A stretch of 64,000 nucleotides of DNA, taken from Nematostella vectensis. Its lineage: Eukaryota > Cnidaria > Anthozoa > Actiniaria > Edwardsiidae. Positions 33,101-45,068 of the stretch are shown piece by piece (position 1 is the stretch's first letter; every line of letters starts with the position of its first letter). Position numbers and translations under genes: made by a program. The notes below the pieces were generated by a model. It did no database searches and was not told where the DNA came from. It was given only the letters and a program-made list of their open reading frames with translations. Location: contig NC_064048.1 in NCBI RefSeq assembly GCF_932526225.1, positions 10,796,688-10,860,687 on the forward strand. Direction: 5' to 3'.

Positions 33101-34707
33101 AGAAAAAGGCATTCTTAGAAAAACGAGGCAACGCATGCATCAATAATATTTGTGGTTGTGAATTTCGCATCTCGAAACAGCACGGTTAAAAAGGGCATCC
33201 GTTAAAAGAACGAGGCACATAGCAATATCATAATCCTCTCGGAGAACTAGCTACCTATGCTTCCAAAGGAATTTACCCTTTTAGTAAGTTGCATGGGACT
33301 CAATGGGCTTAATTTTTAAGATAAATCATTTGAGTGGGAAGATATAACACAGTTTGTCTTGAAGGCGATATCATTAAATTCTATATTGATATTTTAGAAA
33401 ATAAACAGGATATTAATTGAGAAGCATGCTTCGGTTGACATTCTAAGGTGAGAACTTCTAACGAAATCCACCATAATCCACCATTTGTCATAGGTACTTA
33501 GAGTGCCGAGTATCTGCTAAGTATAGGGGACCACATTTCCCCCTTACTTTTCACCATATCCACCATTTGCCACATGGTACTTGCAGTGTTGACTGTCTGC
33601 TATAAGTATGATGGACCACCCCTTCCCCTTACTTTTCACCATATCCACCATATCCACCATTTGCCACATAACCCTATGCGTTGGCCATGGTACTTGCAGT
33701 GTTGACTGTCTGCTATATGTATGGCGGACCACCCCTCCCTCTTACTTTTCATAACTGTTGCCATAGCTTTGTCCCTTAGCCCAGATACTTGCAGTGCTAA
33801 ATGACTTTTATGTATTGATCTCAGTGCTATCAGATACTTTCAGTGCTAAATGACTTTTATGTATTGATCTCCGTGCTATCAGATACTTGCAGTGCTAAAT
33901 GACTTTTATGTATTGATCTCCGTGCTATCAGATACTTGCAGTGCTAAATGACTTTTATGTATTGATCTCCCTGCTATCAGATACTTGCAGTGCTAAATGA
34001 CTGTTATGTATTGATCTCCCTGCTATCAGATACTTGCAGTGCTAAATGACTGTTATGTATTGGTCTCCGTGCTATCAGATACTTGCAGTGCTAAATGACT
34101 GTTATGTATTGATCTCCGTGCTATCAGATACTTGCAGTGCTAAATGACTGTTATGTATTGATCTCCGTGCTATCAGATACTTGCAGTGCTAGAAAAACTG
34201 TAATGTTATTGATTTATAGGACCTTCCCTCCCCTTGAAAGCCGCATCCTACTGCATTATATTAACATTTGGCCATTTGCCACTAGCGCTTGACAAATGGC
34301 CATTCCAAATGACAAATGGCCAATATGAGACAATGTTGGACAATATTGGTTGTGTTGCGGTGTGAGTGTGTTAAGAGGGGTTGTTCAGGTGATCACGTGA
34401 CATACCTTGGTCAGGTAAAATGAGGTAAGGTGTTGTTTGTGGCTGTTGTGATGCGGTGTAAGTGCGTTAAGGGGGGGTTGTTCAGGTTGTCACGTGACGT
34501 ACCTTGCTGAGGTTGAATGAAGTCGGTGTCCCTGTAGATGTTGTGGTGCTTTTGGTTTGTGGTGGTGGTGCTGGTGGTGGTGGTGGGGGGGGTGTTGGTG
34601 TTACGTACCTTTGTCAGGTAGAACGCTTCGTCTTGTTCCGGTGCTGTGCTGTTTGTCGGGGTGATTGTGATTGTGGTGTTTACCGATGGCATATGAACGT
34701 TTGACAT
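30119..34707 (-). CDS. Class A (rhodopsin-like) G protein-coupled receptor, two exons
   Basis: Exon 1 is 34609-34707, from ATG at 34707 (better start context than the in-frame ATG at 34731) to CTGACAAAG|gtacgt. Exon 2 is 30119-30928, from ggcag|GTGATC to TGA. Both are phase 0 and give about 302 residues. The N-terminus carries NTT and NST glycosylation sequons and belongs outside the cell. Seven hydrophobic segments follow. Motifs seen: AGNLL in TM1, LSIADAL in TM2, SIERF in place of DRY after TM3, TWVP in TM6, and NSAINVVVY in TM7, where the NPxxY proline is missing. No Cys is visible at the top of TM3, so the usual TM3-ECL2 disulfide may be absent. The ligand is unknown; an orphan, cnidarian-expanded receptor is likely. 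The 3.7 kb intron is mostly tandem repeats. Confidence 0.9.
30970..31130. repeat. Interspersed repeat, copy of 1703-1890
   Basis: Begins ggacgtccagtctgagattt and continues in the same block order as the copy near 1703. It lies in the GPCR intron close to the exon 2 acceptor. Confidence 0.75.
31535..31692. mobile_element. Hairpin element with perfect 47 bp arms
   Basis: 31535-31581 and 31646-31692 are exact reverse complements (atacaccaaaaactggaaat ... cgtctttaat). The spacer is 64 nt and rich in further tttcgtctt copies. Perfect arms imply a recent insertion or gene conversion. The transcribed strand would form a long hairpin inside the GPCR intron. Confidence 0.9.
31740..32115 (-). repeat. 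Distal cluster of copied exon 1 donor units in GPCR intron
   Basis: Four units of about 95-130 bp carry (in + orientation) cacgtgacgtaccttggtca or a close variant, at about 31771, 31901, 31996 and 32092. On the gene strand this reads tgaccaag|gtacgtcac, close to the true exon 1 end ctgacaaag|gtacgtaac. The units are separated by gttgtttgtggttgttgtg stretches. Confidence 0.8.
32120..33230. repeat. Three degenerate copies of an approximately 400 bp unit
   Basis: Recurring words: gtttccgcc.tttt.gttcgccgtg near 32140, 32490 and 32925; caggcac.tttac.agc..tc.cacct near 32200, 32555 and 32990; and cattcttaaaaaaacgaggc near 32760, 32843, 33110 and 33200. Old tandem duplication in the GPCR intron. 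Confidence 0.65.
33540..33755. repeat. About 125 bp tandem duplication (two copies plus partial)
   Basis: cttacttttcaccatatcca, then ccatttgccac, gtacttgcagtgttgactgt and ctgctata repeat at about 33545 and 33630, with a degenerate copy near 33470. Confidence 0.8.
33780..34195. repeat. 49 bp minisatellite, about 8 copies (GPCR intron)
   Basis: Units begin cttgcagtgctaaatgactt and end in cgtgctatcagata. Confidence 0.93.
34370..34609 (-). repeat. Proximal copied donor units after GPCR exon 1
   Basis: Two units at about 34399-34425 and 34490-34520 (+ orientation cacgtgacataccttggtca and cacgtgacgtaccttgctga) lie between the real donor at 34607-34608 and the 49 bp array. Each mimics the end of exon 1 with its GT. 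Spacing is about 100 bp. A GGTGGTGGTG microsatellite lies at 34560-34590. Confidence 0.75.
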
Positions 34708-35904
34708 CTTGATACTAAACAAATAGCGCATAAGAAAAAAGCGTTAAGGGTCATTGTGAAACAAATCAACAAAATATATCATTATATGATAACAGGGAGT
34801 TGTGTCCCAATTCCCAGATGATATAAAGTGTGATACAAGGTGATACAAAATTATAAAACAGATTGCGTCACCGGTTTTGAAATCGTATTTACCAACACGC
34901 GGTGATAACAAGTTTTAATCAAAATGAGCCTTCAGTATTTTCTTGGGCATCAGAAAGATTTCATATAGTAAACAGAACAGTACATGGCCGCTTGTGGATA
35001 CGTATTTTATTTTTTCGTGTCGATATACAAGCATCTAACACTCGCTCGCTTCCCGCGCTGCGGACACTCGGAGATGGAATCAGGGGGTGCAAGGCCTCGT
35101 TCCGGAATGTAACTTATCCCGTCATGCAACAGTCCCTGACATTTAATGCAAATACTTATGGACAATGGGGATAAATGGAACCAATGAAAGTGGATTGTGA
35201 TAGCAGACATCAGCTTGTTATGTAGTATAACGTGATAACTTCGTTGTCTCGAAATCGCGGCTCGGCCAGTGCTGTGGGGCTATCCTCCCTTTTGGAACGG
35301 GTTTCATTTCTGGCCAAGACGTGAGCTTGCTAAAGCTGGAATCCCTACATATAGATCACTTCCCGGAAAAGAACTTGTAGAATTATACCTGTAGATAGTC
35401 TGCGTGCTGATCTTTGCTAATGGTAGTTCAATGAATGTCTTCTATCTGTAAAATGATATTCATTTTGTTAGGCAGAGGTGCTATTGCTTACCTATTATTG
35501 GCTTACTAATTATTATTTTTTGTATGTATTTGCATTTGGGAAAATAACATTACACATATTTTTAAGCGTGAATAAAAGCAATTAGGGTTTAAAAACATAT
35601 GGTAGAAAAGAAAACTCTCCGTGACGGTGACTGACTGCATATATATAACATCAATACACTGTTGAAAACCAGCACTCCCTCTGCAGGCCCATGCAATGAC
35701 GGTTTTAACCCGCTAGTGTAATTAATTTCATACTGACCAGGAAGCCGAATGATCGCCCATATATATTTTTGTGAGGCGGTAACCTGTGTCCATGTGGGAC
35801 ACAGGTATCTATTTATGACTCGAGCATATTAACTGTGTTTGCTTGTCTGTTATTGCTAGAGCAGTGTTTCGGCAGGCCCGTACCCAGGGGGCATCCCTCT
35901 CTGG

Positions 35905-36040
35905 CATATAAACTTTCTGGGTGATTCGTAAGAGCAGAATATATAATGACTTGCTTTTTGTTGTTGTAGTTAATTTTCCGTCAAAAGCCGAAGCGCGCTA
36001 GTTTGCCACCAAAAAGTCACGTGATTTCCTAGTGCCAGTC
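35905..36040 (+). repeat. Interspersed repeat family, copy 3 of 3
   Basis: aactttctgggtgattcgta, tttttgttgttgtagttaat, ccgtcaaaagccgaagcgcg and caccaaaaagtcacgtgatt match 27160-27300 closely. Confidence 0.75.
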
Positions 36041-37399
36041 TCCTGCTGCGCGAAACAACTAAAACAAATTTTAAAGGCAGCGGCTTACATAAAAAGTCTT
36101 GTAAATGTGTTCAAAAAGAACACATCAATAAATTTTGCCATATAAACATGGATGATAGAAAAATATAAATATGGCCACCGTTGTCGAGTATGTGTTGGAA
36201 ATGCATATGGTATAAAAAATTGCCGTAAATTTAAAACGAATCAAGGTTGATGCAAGCTATGGGAAAACCTTGAATTCTTTATGTTTCTCTTAACATCTGC
36301 ATGACTTTCAGATCGAAATTTTGTGCCTATTTTGCTTCGTCCATGATGCAATGCGGGCTACGCCATATGGATTCTCCATGCGCAACCTTATTTGAAATAG
36401 GTGTATCACTACTTGCTGTGTACGCTGTAAAACACGCAAGATAATTTAGTAGACGTGATGTTTGTTTAAAATCGCGTGGTAGCCGTTTGATTTTTCCATA
36501 TTGATTGATCACGTTGCCAGTGACCCCAGCTGTCGCCAGACCTGGTTAATTATCAGCATCTACCCACCCAAATCTCAAATTATTTCCCTCATTAATCTTA
36601 TCGGTTTCATGAAACTTTGCTGTTGATAATGTTGATGTTATATCAAAGTAAAACTGTTTTATGTCTAACATACTATTTTCTATGTTTAAAATTATCTTGT
36701 TTACCTTGTCCGTTTAACATAAATTTCTAAATTCTAAAAATCCAAAGCGGACTTCGCAAATATTTACTACTTATTTAGAAATTGAGAGAGACAAAATTAA
36801 ATACACAGTTACTCAGGACTTACCTTATAATTCCATCTTCAACGATTATTTCTTTTTTGTTTCTTACTCTTACTTGAAGCTCCTCTCTCAACTACTTGTT
36901 CAACGCCTAAGATCTTAATTATATAACGAGCTGGGACAATGTACTGATGTCTAGCAATAGAGGCTTTATTGTTTTCCCTTATTCTTGTTTTCCGTTGCCT
37001 TCCTTTTCAAGTGCCATCACCTGAGAGGAGTCTTATTTGTTTTCAGCACGTATAATTGCCCTTCCATACCATTACTCCCACCACCCATTTTCCTCTTTTA
37101 TTCGCTATGCCAACATCTAATTGTGGAATTGCCTTTATTATGTAAGTTTTCGGGCGAAGTTTTGCATTTATTTGAACAAGTTTAGAAAAGAAAAGAAAAG
37201 GGTTTTTCCTAATCATTCGAAAAATGATTAAGCAATTTGCCTTGCTCATTATATTGGCTGCCAAAAAATATCGATATTCGGGTTTCTTGATATGCTCATT
37301 GACAAAACAAAGGGCCGACCAAATACCTATGTCAATGAATTTTTTTAGGTAGTTGAACGGCATTTGTACAAGGCATTTCTCCCGATTGGTGATGGTTGA

Positions 37400-37548
37400 A
37401 TATCCGGCTACTTGTCAAAGGGAGATTTTAGGTAATTTAGCACTTTTTATCCAGGATACCTTTCCCGGGATGAATATCCGGCTACTTGTCAAAGGGAGAT
37501 TTTAGGTCATTTAGCAATTTTTATCCAGGATACCTTTCCCGGGATATT
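37400..37548. repeat. Tandem duplication, about 72 bp x 2
   Basis: gaatatccggctacttgtca to ttatccaggatacctttccc occurs at about 37398 and again at about 37471 with one or two differences. Confidence 0.9.
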
Positions 37549-40500
37549 AGCAAGAAAGCATGCATTAATGGTCGCTTTGCAATCGTCTTTAAACACCCAA
37601 TTAAATTCTAATAGTGCCAACTAAATGGACTAAATTTCCGCCTATTTGTCATGGACATTTTAGGGAATTGAATGGGTTGCCTTGGGAAGGATGTTTTAAC
37701 AAAACCCTGAATGGCAAAAAACACCAGGATACATGTTAAGCAGGCAAGTCGATACGATCGATTGGAACTCTTATCATATTTGGGCAGCCACATTTCAAAG
37801 AATAAAACATTTGCTTTTTTCTTCAATTTCCATGGAATGACTCCTGTGACACGTCTTTATTTCAGAAACTGCAAGGAATTGTTAAGTTCTATTTTCCGCT
37901 ACTGTTAACGGGTTACGATCAAAGGCGGCAAAATGCACTACATACGCGTCGATGTATACCATAACAAAAAAAAAAGAATTTAAATGAGTTGTTCAAGTTG
38001 TGAGGAGATGTGGTTGGCACCATTTAATTTATTTACTTACAGTATAGAAATCATAAAAAATGGCATAGAACGAAAACGTTTTGCCACTTTCAGTGACAAT
38101 TAAAGGAAAGAGTTTATTCGTGGCAATATTGATTTCCTGAAGCAACTCAATTGATGCCATATTGGTCGGAATAAGGTTATATTAAAAAACTGATACACAG
38201 CCAAAAAAAAATCATACACAGTGCTTAGTAACGTATAAAGAACAATTGTCTACACGGAACAATATGAAGTAGCGAATTTGAATTAGTCTGCAACTTTAAA
38301 AAAGTTTTGCCTTCCAACTTGAAGCCCAAGGCCTCGGCGAGTGTAGGTTTAATACAGAGTTTGTATGAGCAAAAAATTCGTTGAAATAAATATTGATTTG
38401 AAAATAGAACAGTAGTTTGACGTTGCTGCTGCTGAATCCCGCCATTCTTTGCCATTCTAAGCTGTTTGCCATTATTTGCCATTCTGATCAATCCGTACAA
38501 ATTCAGGGCCGCGCAGCAGACAATAAACAAGAAAACAACATAAAGATGAGACCAATGAGGGCTTGGCTTGCCCACAAAAATATCTCATATCAAAATATCA
38601 AGAAAATTTTGCCGAAAATTGTCGTTTTTCCCAGACGCGGTCACTTCCATATAAGGAAACTAATATATTCCTTATTTGGAAAACCTGCACGATTCTTGTC
38701 ATTTTTAGGGCTACCGTCCCGCAGGTGCTTCGCAAACTTTGTGAATTGAATTCAGAAGATAAAAACAGTGACTGTGACCATCTTTAGTCGATGGAGAAAG
38801 CCTCTGAAAAGAAACTAAAATTCCTCGGTACCACCCCTCTAATAAATCTAGGCCTGCTACGGCACTGAGAAATAGGTGAACTTTCTTACTAGTTCGGTGA
38901 TTTTTATTTTAACATAAATATTTCAGTGAAGAAAAAAAAAATGATCGTGAAAGTGTGTACTTCAAATATCATATGATAGTGATCGTGATATGATAGAATG
39001 ACCAGAGACTGGCGTTGCAGTTACAAACCTATGATAAATATTCTCACAACATGTCCAGAAAAGAAATGATGTCAAATTATTTTTCTTGCGAACGCGCTGT
39101 TATATAGTCTGCGTAGTAGCAAGCCAAAAGGGTTCAGAAAAAAAGACGTGCTTGATACGCAGACTAGCTGTTATGCAGAGTCGAACATAAAGCGCGGCAA
39201 ACAAATTTGAGGGATTTTTAGCGATACTTGTAAATAAAGGTAAACCGTCGCTCCTAAATCCATCCCTTGCGAGCCTCATGTTTCTGTAAAGTAAAACAAA
39301 ATCCGTCTCGCTGTTAAACATTTTGTGTTTGGCTAATGGTTGATTCACCTTTGAACTCATCCTGAAAACGTTTCCTACCTCCTATAAACAACTGTGTTCT
39401 ACTCCCTTAAGACTAATATCGAATGGGCGGAGATTCGGGGCATAACATTTTACTGGAAAAACCTTCCTGTCCAAAAGGTTTTCAACTCCCTAAAAGTTTT
39501 GTCAAAAATGAGCGGAAATTCGGGGGCATTTAGTTACGGGTATATTAAGACGATTTCAAAGACACTATATATTAGTGTTATTATGTTTAAAGGTGATATC
39601 CCCAGAAAGGTGTCTAATACGAAAACTTTAAAACTTCATAAAAAGTTCCAATACAAATAACCGGAAATTCAAGACGTGCCGAGGGACAAGGGACTAGCTC
39701 TTTTCAGGTATCTGAGCTTTTTGAAATGGTCTCTCTCTGCCTTTTATATGTAAAAAAGGATAATGCCAAAATGCGCCTGGAAACATTTTTGTCTTTTATT
39801 TCAAAAACAACTACGTGAAGCTGTCCGCAATTATGCGATGGAATAATTTGAAGAGAAGTGAAATGGAAGGCAATGGAGGATAAGAAAAAGTGAAGACAAA
39901 AACCCCATAATGCATGACATCCGTACATTGTTCTAGCTCCATATAAAACCATGTTCTTAGGCGCTAAACAAGTGGAGAGACGATTCGAGAGGAGCTTGAA
40001 GGGACTAATAAAACAAAAAGGAAATAGTTGGCTTTGAGGAAATTCTAAGGTAAGTCCTGAGTAACAACTGGGTATTCTATTTTCATTTAACCCTTTTAGG
40101 TGAACCAAAATATACAATAAATACGTCGCTTTGAATTTTGTTTTTTCAATTTGTAAAAATATAGAAATTTATGTTAGGCATAAGTTAATTCTGAAAATAC
40201 TCCCCCAAAAAGAGCAATTTTAACGGACGCATCTGGTTCCCTCCGATAATACAGCGCCTTACAGCCAATGAAAACAGCTGAAGGCTTTCGGTTGACGGGA
40301 AACCGAAACGTATTAGGTCGCTTGGAATTTATGAGGTTGAGCTCGCATACTACTTAAAATCGCAGTTAATCGTCGCCTATATTTTTCATTTTTTGTCCTA
40401 AAAATAACCAAAACCTTGAAGCAAAGTTAAGATTCAATTGAATAAGAAAATAACAGCAACTTTGGGTTAGTAGACGCTGACGACATCACTATGATTACCC

Positions 40501-41340
40501 CGGTCTGCTGACAGCTGGTAACTTGTTATTAGTGGTAAACACTGAACGGCTACCTACTCGAGAAAGAGAGCATAAGCTATCTTATGCTCTCTTGCTCTCA
40601 TAAAATATCTTATGCTCTCTTAACTCGACATAGAAAAAAACACTTGCTATCATGTCTTACAGTGTTCGCAGAAGGCACAATAGTATATACTGAAAACGGG
40701 CTATACACCACAGACGATGCTGACTTAGAGCTGCAGTAATTTTGACAGTTGGTCAGGGGGCATATCCCGTGGGAAATCACTGAAGAAAGCAAGCGACTTT
40801 GATAGTTGTGTTCAGGAGACTTCAAGTCATAAGAAAAATGATGTTGCCAAGTTTGTAACTTGCTCTGGGAGTATGAATTGAGACATTTTGTAAACAGCAC
40901 AGGGTACCCAATTCAGGCAGATTGGAACTTCCTTTGAAATAACACCTCACAATCAAACATGTAGTAGTTAGAAAGGTTTTCTATACTTGTTATAATGCAA
41001 CCTATAATCTGATAAAACTCACCGTCAAGTCAGTGCAGTGCTCTAGATCTTACGCGCAACGAAACGTTTTGCAATCTCGTTCCCGGAGCCCACGTACCAT
41101 TGTGCCAGCCGTAAAGTACAAGTCTCTGAATAAACAATTCTTGGAGTGATTCTTAATGGCTATCTAGCTTGCTTCAGTGAGCATGCGCAAATGAACGTGA
41201 AGTTAAATCAATTGGACAGCTCCACGAAACATGTGTGTCGCATGTCGCATGCCCTGGAGTGTGTCGGCGGCGAGGCGAGCTCAAAGACTGTCAACTCATC
41301 ACTCATGTCTCACATCAACATCACAACAGTGGGCGGAACT

Positions 41341-41484
41341 AGGCAGGTTTTCAAACAATGGAATCCAGCGTTTGGAGTTCTCAAACGAATCAGGCAGAAG
41401 TTTGTTTGGCAAAGGCAGGTTTTCAAACAATGGAATCCAGCGTTTGGAGTTCTCAAACGAATCAGGCAGAAGTTTGTTTGGCAA
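41341..41484. repeat. Exact 72 bp tandem duplication
   Basis: The unit starting aggcaggttttcaaacaatg is present twice (41341 and 41413), identical as far as I can read. 72 is divisible by three, so it keeps one frame open on each strand; I see no sign that it is coding. Confidence 0.9.
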
Positions 41485-41500
41485 AGAGGGATTAGTCTCA

Positions 41501-41681
41501 TTACAGCGCAACCAGTAAAACTGTGAACACCTAAAATATGTATGGAATGTTTATTGTCTTCTGACGAATCAGACTCGAGAATTCAGACACTGAGACTTGT
41601 TGAGACATGTGATTGATGATTGGTCGGAACAAAATTCCATACATATTTCCGGTGTTCACGGTTTTCTTGGTCGCGCTGTAA
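41501..41681. mobile_element. MITE with long inverted ends, about 180 bp
   Basis: Left ttacagcgcaaccagtaaaa ...gtgaacacc..aaatatgtatggaat is complementary to right attccatacatattt..ggtgttcac...ttggtcgcgctgtaa. Arms are about 50 bp with several mismatches. Confidence 0.8.
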
Positions 41682-43017
41682 CTTAAAAAGTGATCAAAAA
41701 ACGTTTTTTCTCTAATTTGGAATTTCTACGATATGAAACATCGTATCATCATGCAAATCTTTTTCGCTTCAGGACATGATGATTGCATATAAAAACTTTG
41801 CTAAGATACTTAAAAGCATGCTGAGAGTCCTCCTGAAATGATTTTTCTTTCTTTGTAAAACGTTAACGTAGATCGATCTTTTTCTTAACTTCACACATTT
41901 TCAAATGACTAATGAGGGGGGCGTAAGGGTTTGCAGTGATGCGGTTTTGCCTTAAATCTGGCGCGGTTTTTCCGTTTTCCTTATTTTATTCCGCGGTCTT
42001 GCGGTTTTCTCTAGACTGCGCGGTTTACGGTTATTGACTTATTTCGAGGATTTAACGGTTTTTGGCGTTTTTCTGTGCGGAAAAGTGCCATTAATCCGTG
42101 GGCAAGTGCAATGTTAGTAAGAAAACAGCACGAGAGAAGCCACGAGAAGCTGTTCCCTCACCTACACTGGTTAAACATATTAGTTGAAGACCTATTAAAC
42201 CTCATCTCGCTATCTTTTTTCTTGTAGAAAAACCTAACATAGCCATGGTAGGCCTCAAATTATTATCATATCAAACATATTCCCCACGGATAGTGTCCTT
42301 CGTATGCATTGCCTTATATGGGCATTGATGCCCATATTTAGAAGAGCTAAAGTTTACCCGCTCCCTGATCTCCAGAAAACATGGTGAAAAATGCTGATTC
42401 CTTTCAATTTGAGACTCGAGGCAAAAATGTGTCAAAGAAACTTTATCGCTTGGTCAAATCTTTATCACACAAGTCTTGAAAAGCCCTTAGACCCAGGCCT
42501 CCAAGAGATTGGCCGAGCGAGATTTAAGGTCACCCAAATATTGATATGTTTTTTTGGAGGGGGGGGGGGGGCAGCCACACCCCTGCTAGTCATTTCCTTA
42601 AATTTTTCATAATATTGAGAAGCACCTGCCCCCATGCCCACACCCTGCTACGGCAACGCTAAACCTTTATATCCAAGATGGCGGAAAATCTTGCAAACTA
42701 TGTCGCTAACACATTATAACATCTTTTTATTTTTAATAAATAGATTAAAAAAAACAAAAACAATAATTATCAAAGACCCCAAAATATGATATCTAATATG
42801 TCCTTATAAGGAATTGAATGAGTCACCTAATAAGACTACCGTTTCTATACCAAAATTGATAGTTATGCTTTTTATTGTCTAGAAGAACATTCTATAGTGC
42901 TTGCCAGTTATTCTGTTGTACAATCAAGTTTATTCGCATGTTTTAGGTTTGCTTCAACTCTCTAACTTGTTTCTGATGATAACGAATTGAACGACCTTCA
43001 AAAAGACGAGACAAAGA

Positions 43018-44158
43018 ATGATGAACAACACATCGAACTCTTCCTCGAACCACACCCGGATTTACATGTTCACCCCGGTACCAGTCTCCACCAAAGCCGC
43101 CTTAGCCACTGCAAGTGCATTTATGCAGTGCTTGGAATCTTTGGTAATACCATATTGCTGGTCTTTGAGGGGAGGAAACGTAGAGATGCAAATACGCCGG
43201 CAAAGCCCAGGGTGCTTGAGCGAACGCTTACCTTATACTTTATGAAAAGCTTGGCACTGACTGATCTGTTTTGTCTGGTTATTGGAGTTCCGCTGCTTCT
43301 TATCCTTGTCTTTGCGGACATCTTCAGAACTGTATTGTCCACAACTTCCCCTTCTTTTGCTTCCCATTTATAACAATCATGAATCTAGTCGTCATCAGTG
43401 TGGAGAGGTACATGGCGATATTCTACCCACTTCGAGCGCCCTCACGCCAACGCGAAAAAACAAGTCATTGCCGCGTGGATCGTGGGTGGAACTCTCGCAG
43501 CCATTCTCAACCTTCCAATGAAACACAAGTACATAGAGGTAAACGAAGCCGTCTACACGTACGCCTGTGTGTCTAGCAGCGAAAAAACGTGGGAGAAAAT
43601 AGTGTTCGGCATTGTCACGTTCATCGTTTACATAGTGCCTTTCTTTATCATGTTTTTCACCGCAGCTAGCTTGTCTGGGTTCCTGCAGAAGAGAAAGCGT
43701 GAGATAAGAGCTAATAAGAACATACATTGGGACACTCCCGCTTTAAGGATGTCCAAAAGTTCGTGAAGGTCATCATCGCCTTCTGCATCCCCTATTCGGC
43801 CTTTTTCCTCTACAACTTGGTCAAGCGTTTTGCTAATCTGAAGTTAAGCTATGAGCTGGACTACACTGTGCGGATGCTGACAGGCGCGTTAGCCATCTCC
43901 AACAGCGCTCTTAACCCGATCATCTACTTCACGTCTTCAAGAGTCTTTAGGTCACACCTTAAGGATATTGTATTCCCAGGACAGGACGTATCCACCAATG
44001 CAACGCAGTCTCCCGGATCAAGCAAGCTGACTTACATAGCCGGCGGACAGGAAGGTGCGGATGGGATGACAGGTTTGTCTAGCAAAAGAAAGCTTGGCAA
44101 AGGCTTTGTCCTGGAGAAATACTGTCAAAAGGCTATCGGAAACAGAGGAAAAGTATAG
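43018..44158 (+). pseudogene. Class A GPCR-like sequence broken by four frameshifts
   Basis: The sequence reads as a seven-transmembrane receptor of about 375 residues only if the frame changes near 43121-43131, 43321-43335, 43435-43445 and 43725-43745. No intron-sized gap lies at any of these points. Segments in order: N-terminus MMNNTSNSSSNHT (glycosylation sequons); TM1 GIFGNTILLVF; TM2 SLALTDLFCLVIGVPLLLIL; TM3 FITIMNLVVISVERYMAIFY; TM4 VIAAWIVGGTLAAILN; TM5 FGIVTFIVYIVPFFIMFF; TM6 VIIAFCIPYSAFFLYNLV; TM7 NSALNPIIYF. Key class A residues (GN, ERY, CIPY, NPIIY) are kept, so decay is recent if real. Assembly errors are the alternative. The other genes in this window have no such breaks, which favours a pseudogene. 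It is not closely similar to the receptor at 30119-34707. Confidence 0.8.
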
Positions 44159-44519
44159 GGCTAATAACTTTAGTACTTCGACTAAAGAACTCTCGGTGTA
44201 AAGGGAAACAGCTCTAGTGGAATAGGCTAGAAGAGATAGATTTTAGGAAAATGTTGCATACCCCTCTGATCAGACTTGTGGCACGGATGTAGCATACATT
44301 ATACTGTATCAAAGGACGTGAAACTGTTTGTACTGAAAATATACTGTATGTACTGAATACACTCTTCTTGCACAAAAATAGATCATGGGAATAATAGCCT
44401 GCTACATAACTGCTCAATTTTCAATATTCTCCTTACTCTCGTTTTCCCAAGGACCCTTCAAAGCAGGCGCCTTCCTTCATTGAATGCTCAGGAGCACACC
44501 CCTTCACTGAACTCTTGGA
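44159..44519. other. No gene seen
   Basis: Flank of the broken GPCR, with no exon or structured repeat noted. Confidence 0.4.
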
Positions 44520-44755
44520 ATCACGCTCCTCCTGGACTCTTAGAATCACGCCCCTCCACTGGACTCTTAGAATCACGCCCCTCCACTGGACTCTTAGAAT
44601 CACGCCCCTCCCCTGGACTCTTAAAATCACGCCCCTCCAATGGACTCTTACAATCACGCCCCTCCCCTGGACTCTTAGAACCACGCCCCCTCCACTGGAC
44701 TCTTAGAATCACGCCCCCTCCACTGGACTCTTAGAACCACGCCCGCTGGACTTCT
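44520..44755. repeat. 27 bp minisatellite, about 9 copies
   Basis: Units of actggactcttagaatcacg with cccctcc. The open frames across it on both strands come from the 27 bp period. Confidence 0.93.
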
Positions 44756-45068
44756 CAACATAAACCTTATGAAGATCATCCCACTTCTCCCACTCCATCC
44801 CCTTCAATGAAGTGTTCTAAGAGTAAAAGAAAGCAAGGCTTGATAGAATCTTTGTATCTTCTCTAATATTTACATGTTTACAATATCGTACAATGAAGTG
44901 GCAAATATTCATACATTAATGCGTCCTCCAAGTCAGAAAATAGTGGAATACTGAGCTGAGGTCTGCTATCAAGCTTCCTATCTTCTACTTTTCTTTCTTA
45001 TCTGTTTCTTCGTGTTTATCCTCTTACGACTCAACTACCTAATCCTTCGTCCCTAGTGAAATGTCTAC

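Larger units (their letters stand above)
34732..42986. other. Gene-poor stretch, no gene recognised
   Basis: About 8 kb with no exon I can support. The longest open frames (for example 39704-40117 minus and 38225-38575 minus) show no recognisable domain and no convincing splice context. It contains the repeats listed separately at 35905, 37400, 41341 and 41501. Confidence 0.5.

Noticed and set aside
34411-34731. Extension of GPCR exon 1 past 34609 into a Thr/Asn-rich frame
   Set aside because: It reads through the gtacgt donor into microsatellite; splicing to 30928 gives an uninterrupted seven-helix protein.
39704-40117. 137-codon minus-strand frame
   Set aside because: No motif, signal or splice context; likely chance in AT-rich DNA.
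41146-41526. 126-codon frame with a duplicated 24-residue block
   Set aside because: The duplication is an exact DNA tandem copy, all frames look alike, and there are no splice sites or domain; next to a MITE.
43018-44158. GPCR explained by tiny introns instead of frameshifts
   Set aside because: The helices continue directly across each frame change, leaving no room for an intron and no GT..AG pair.
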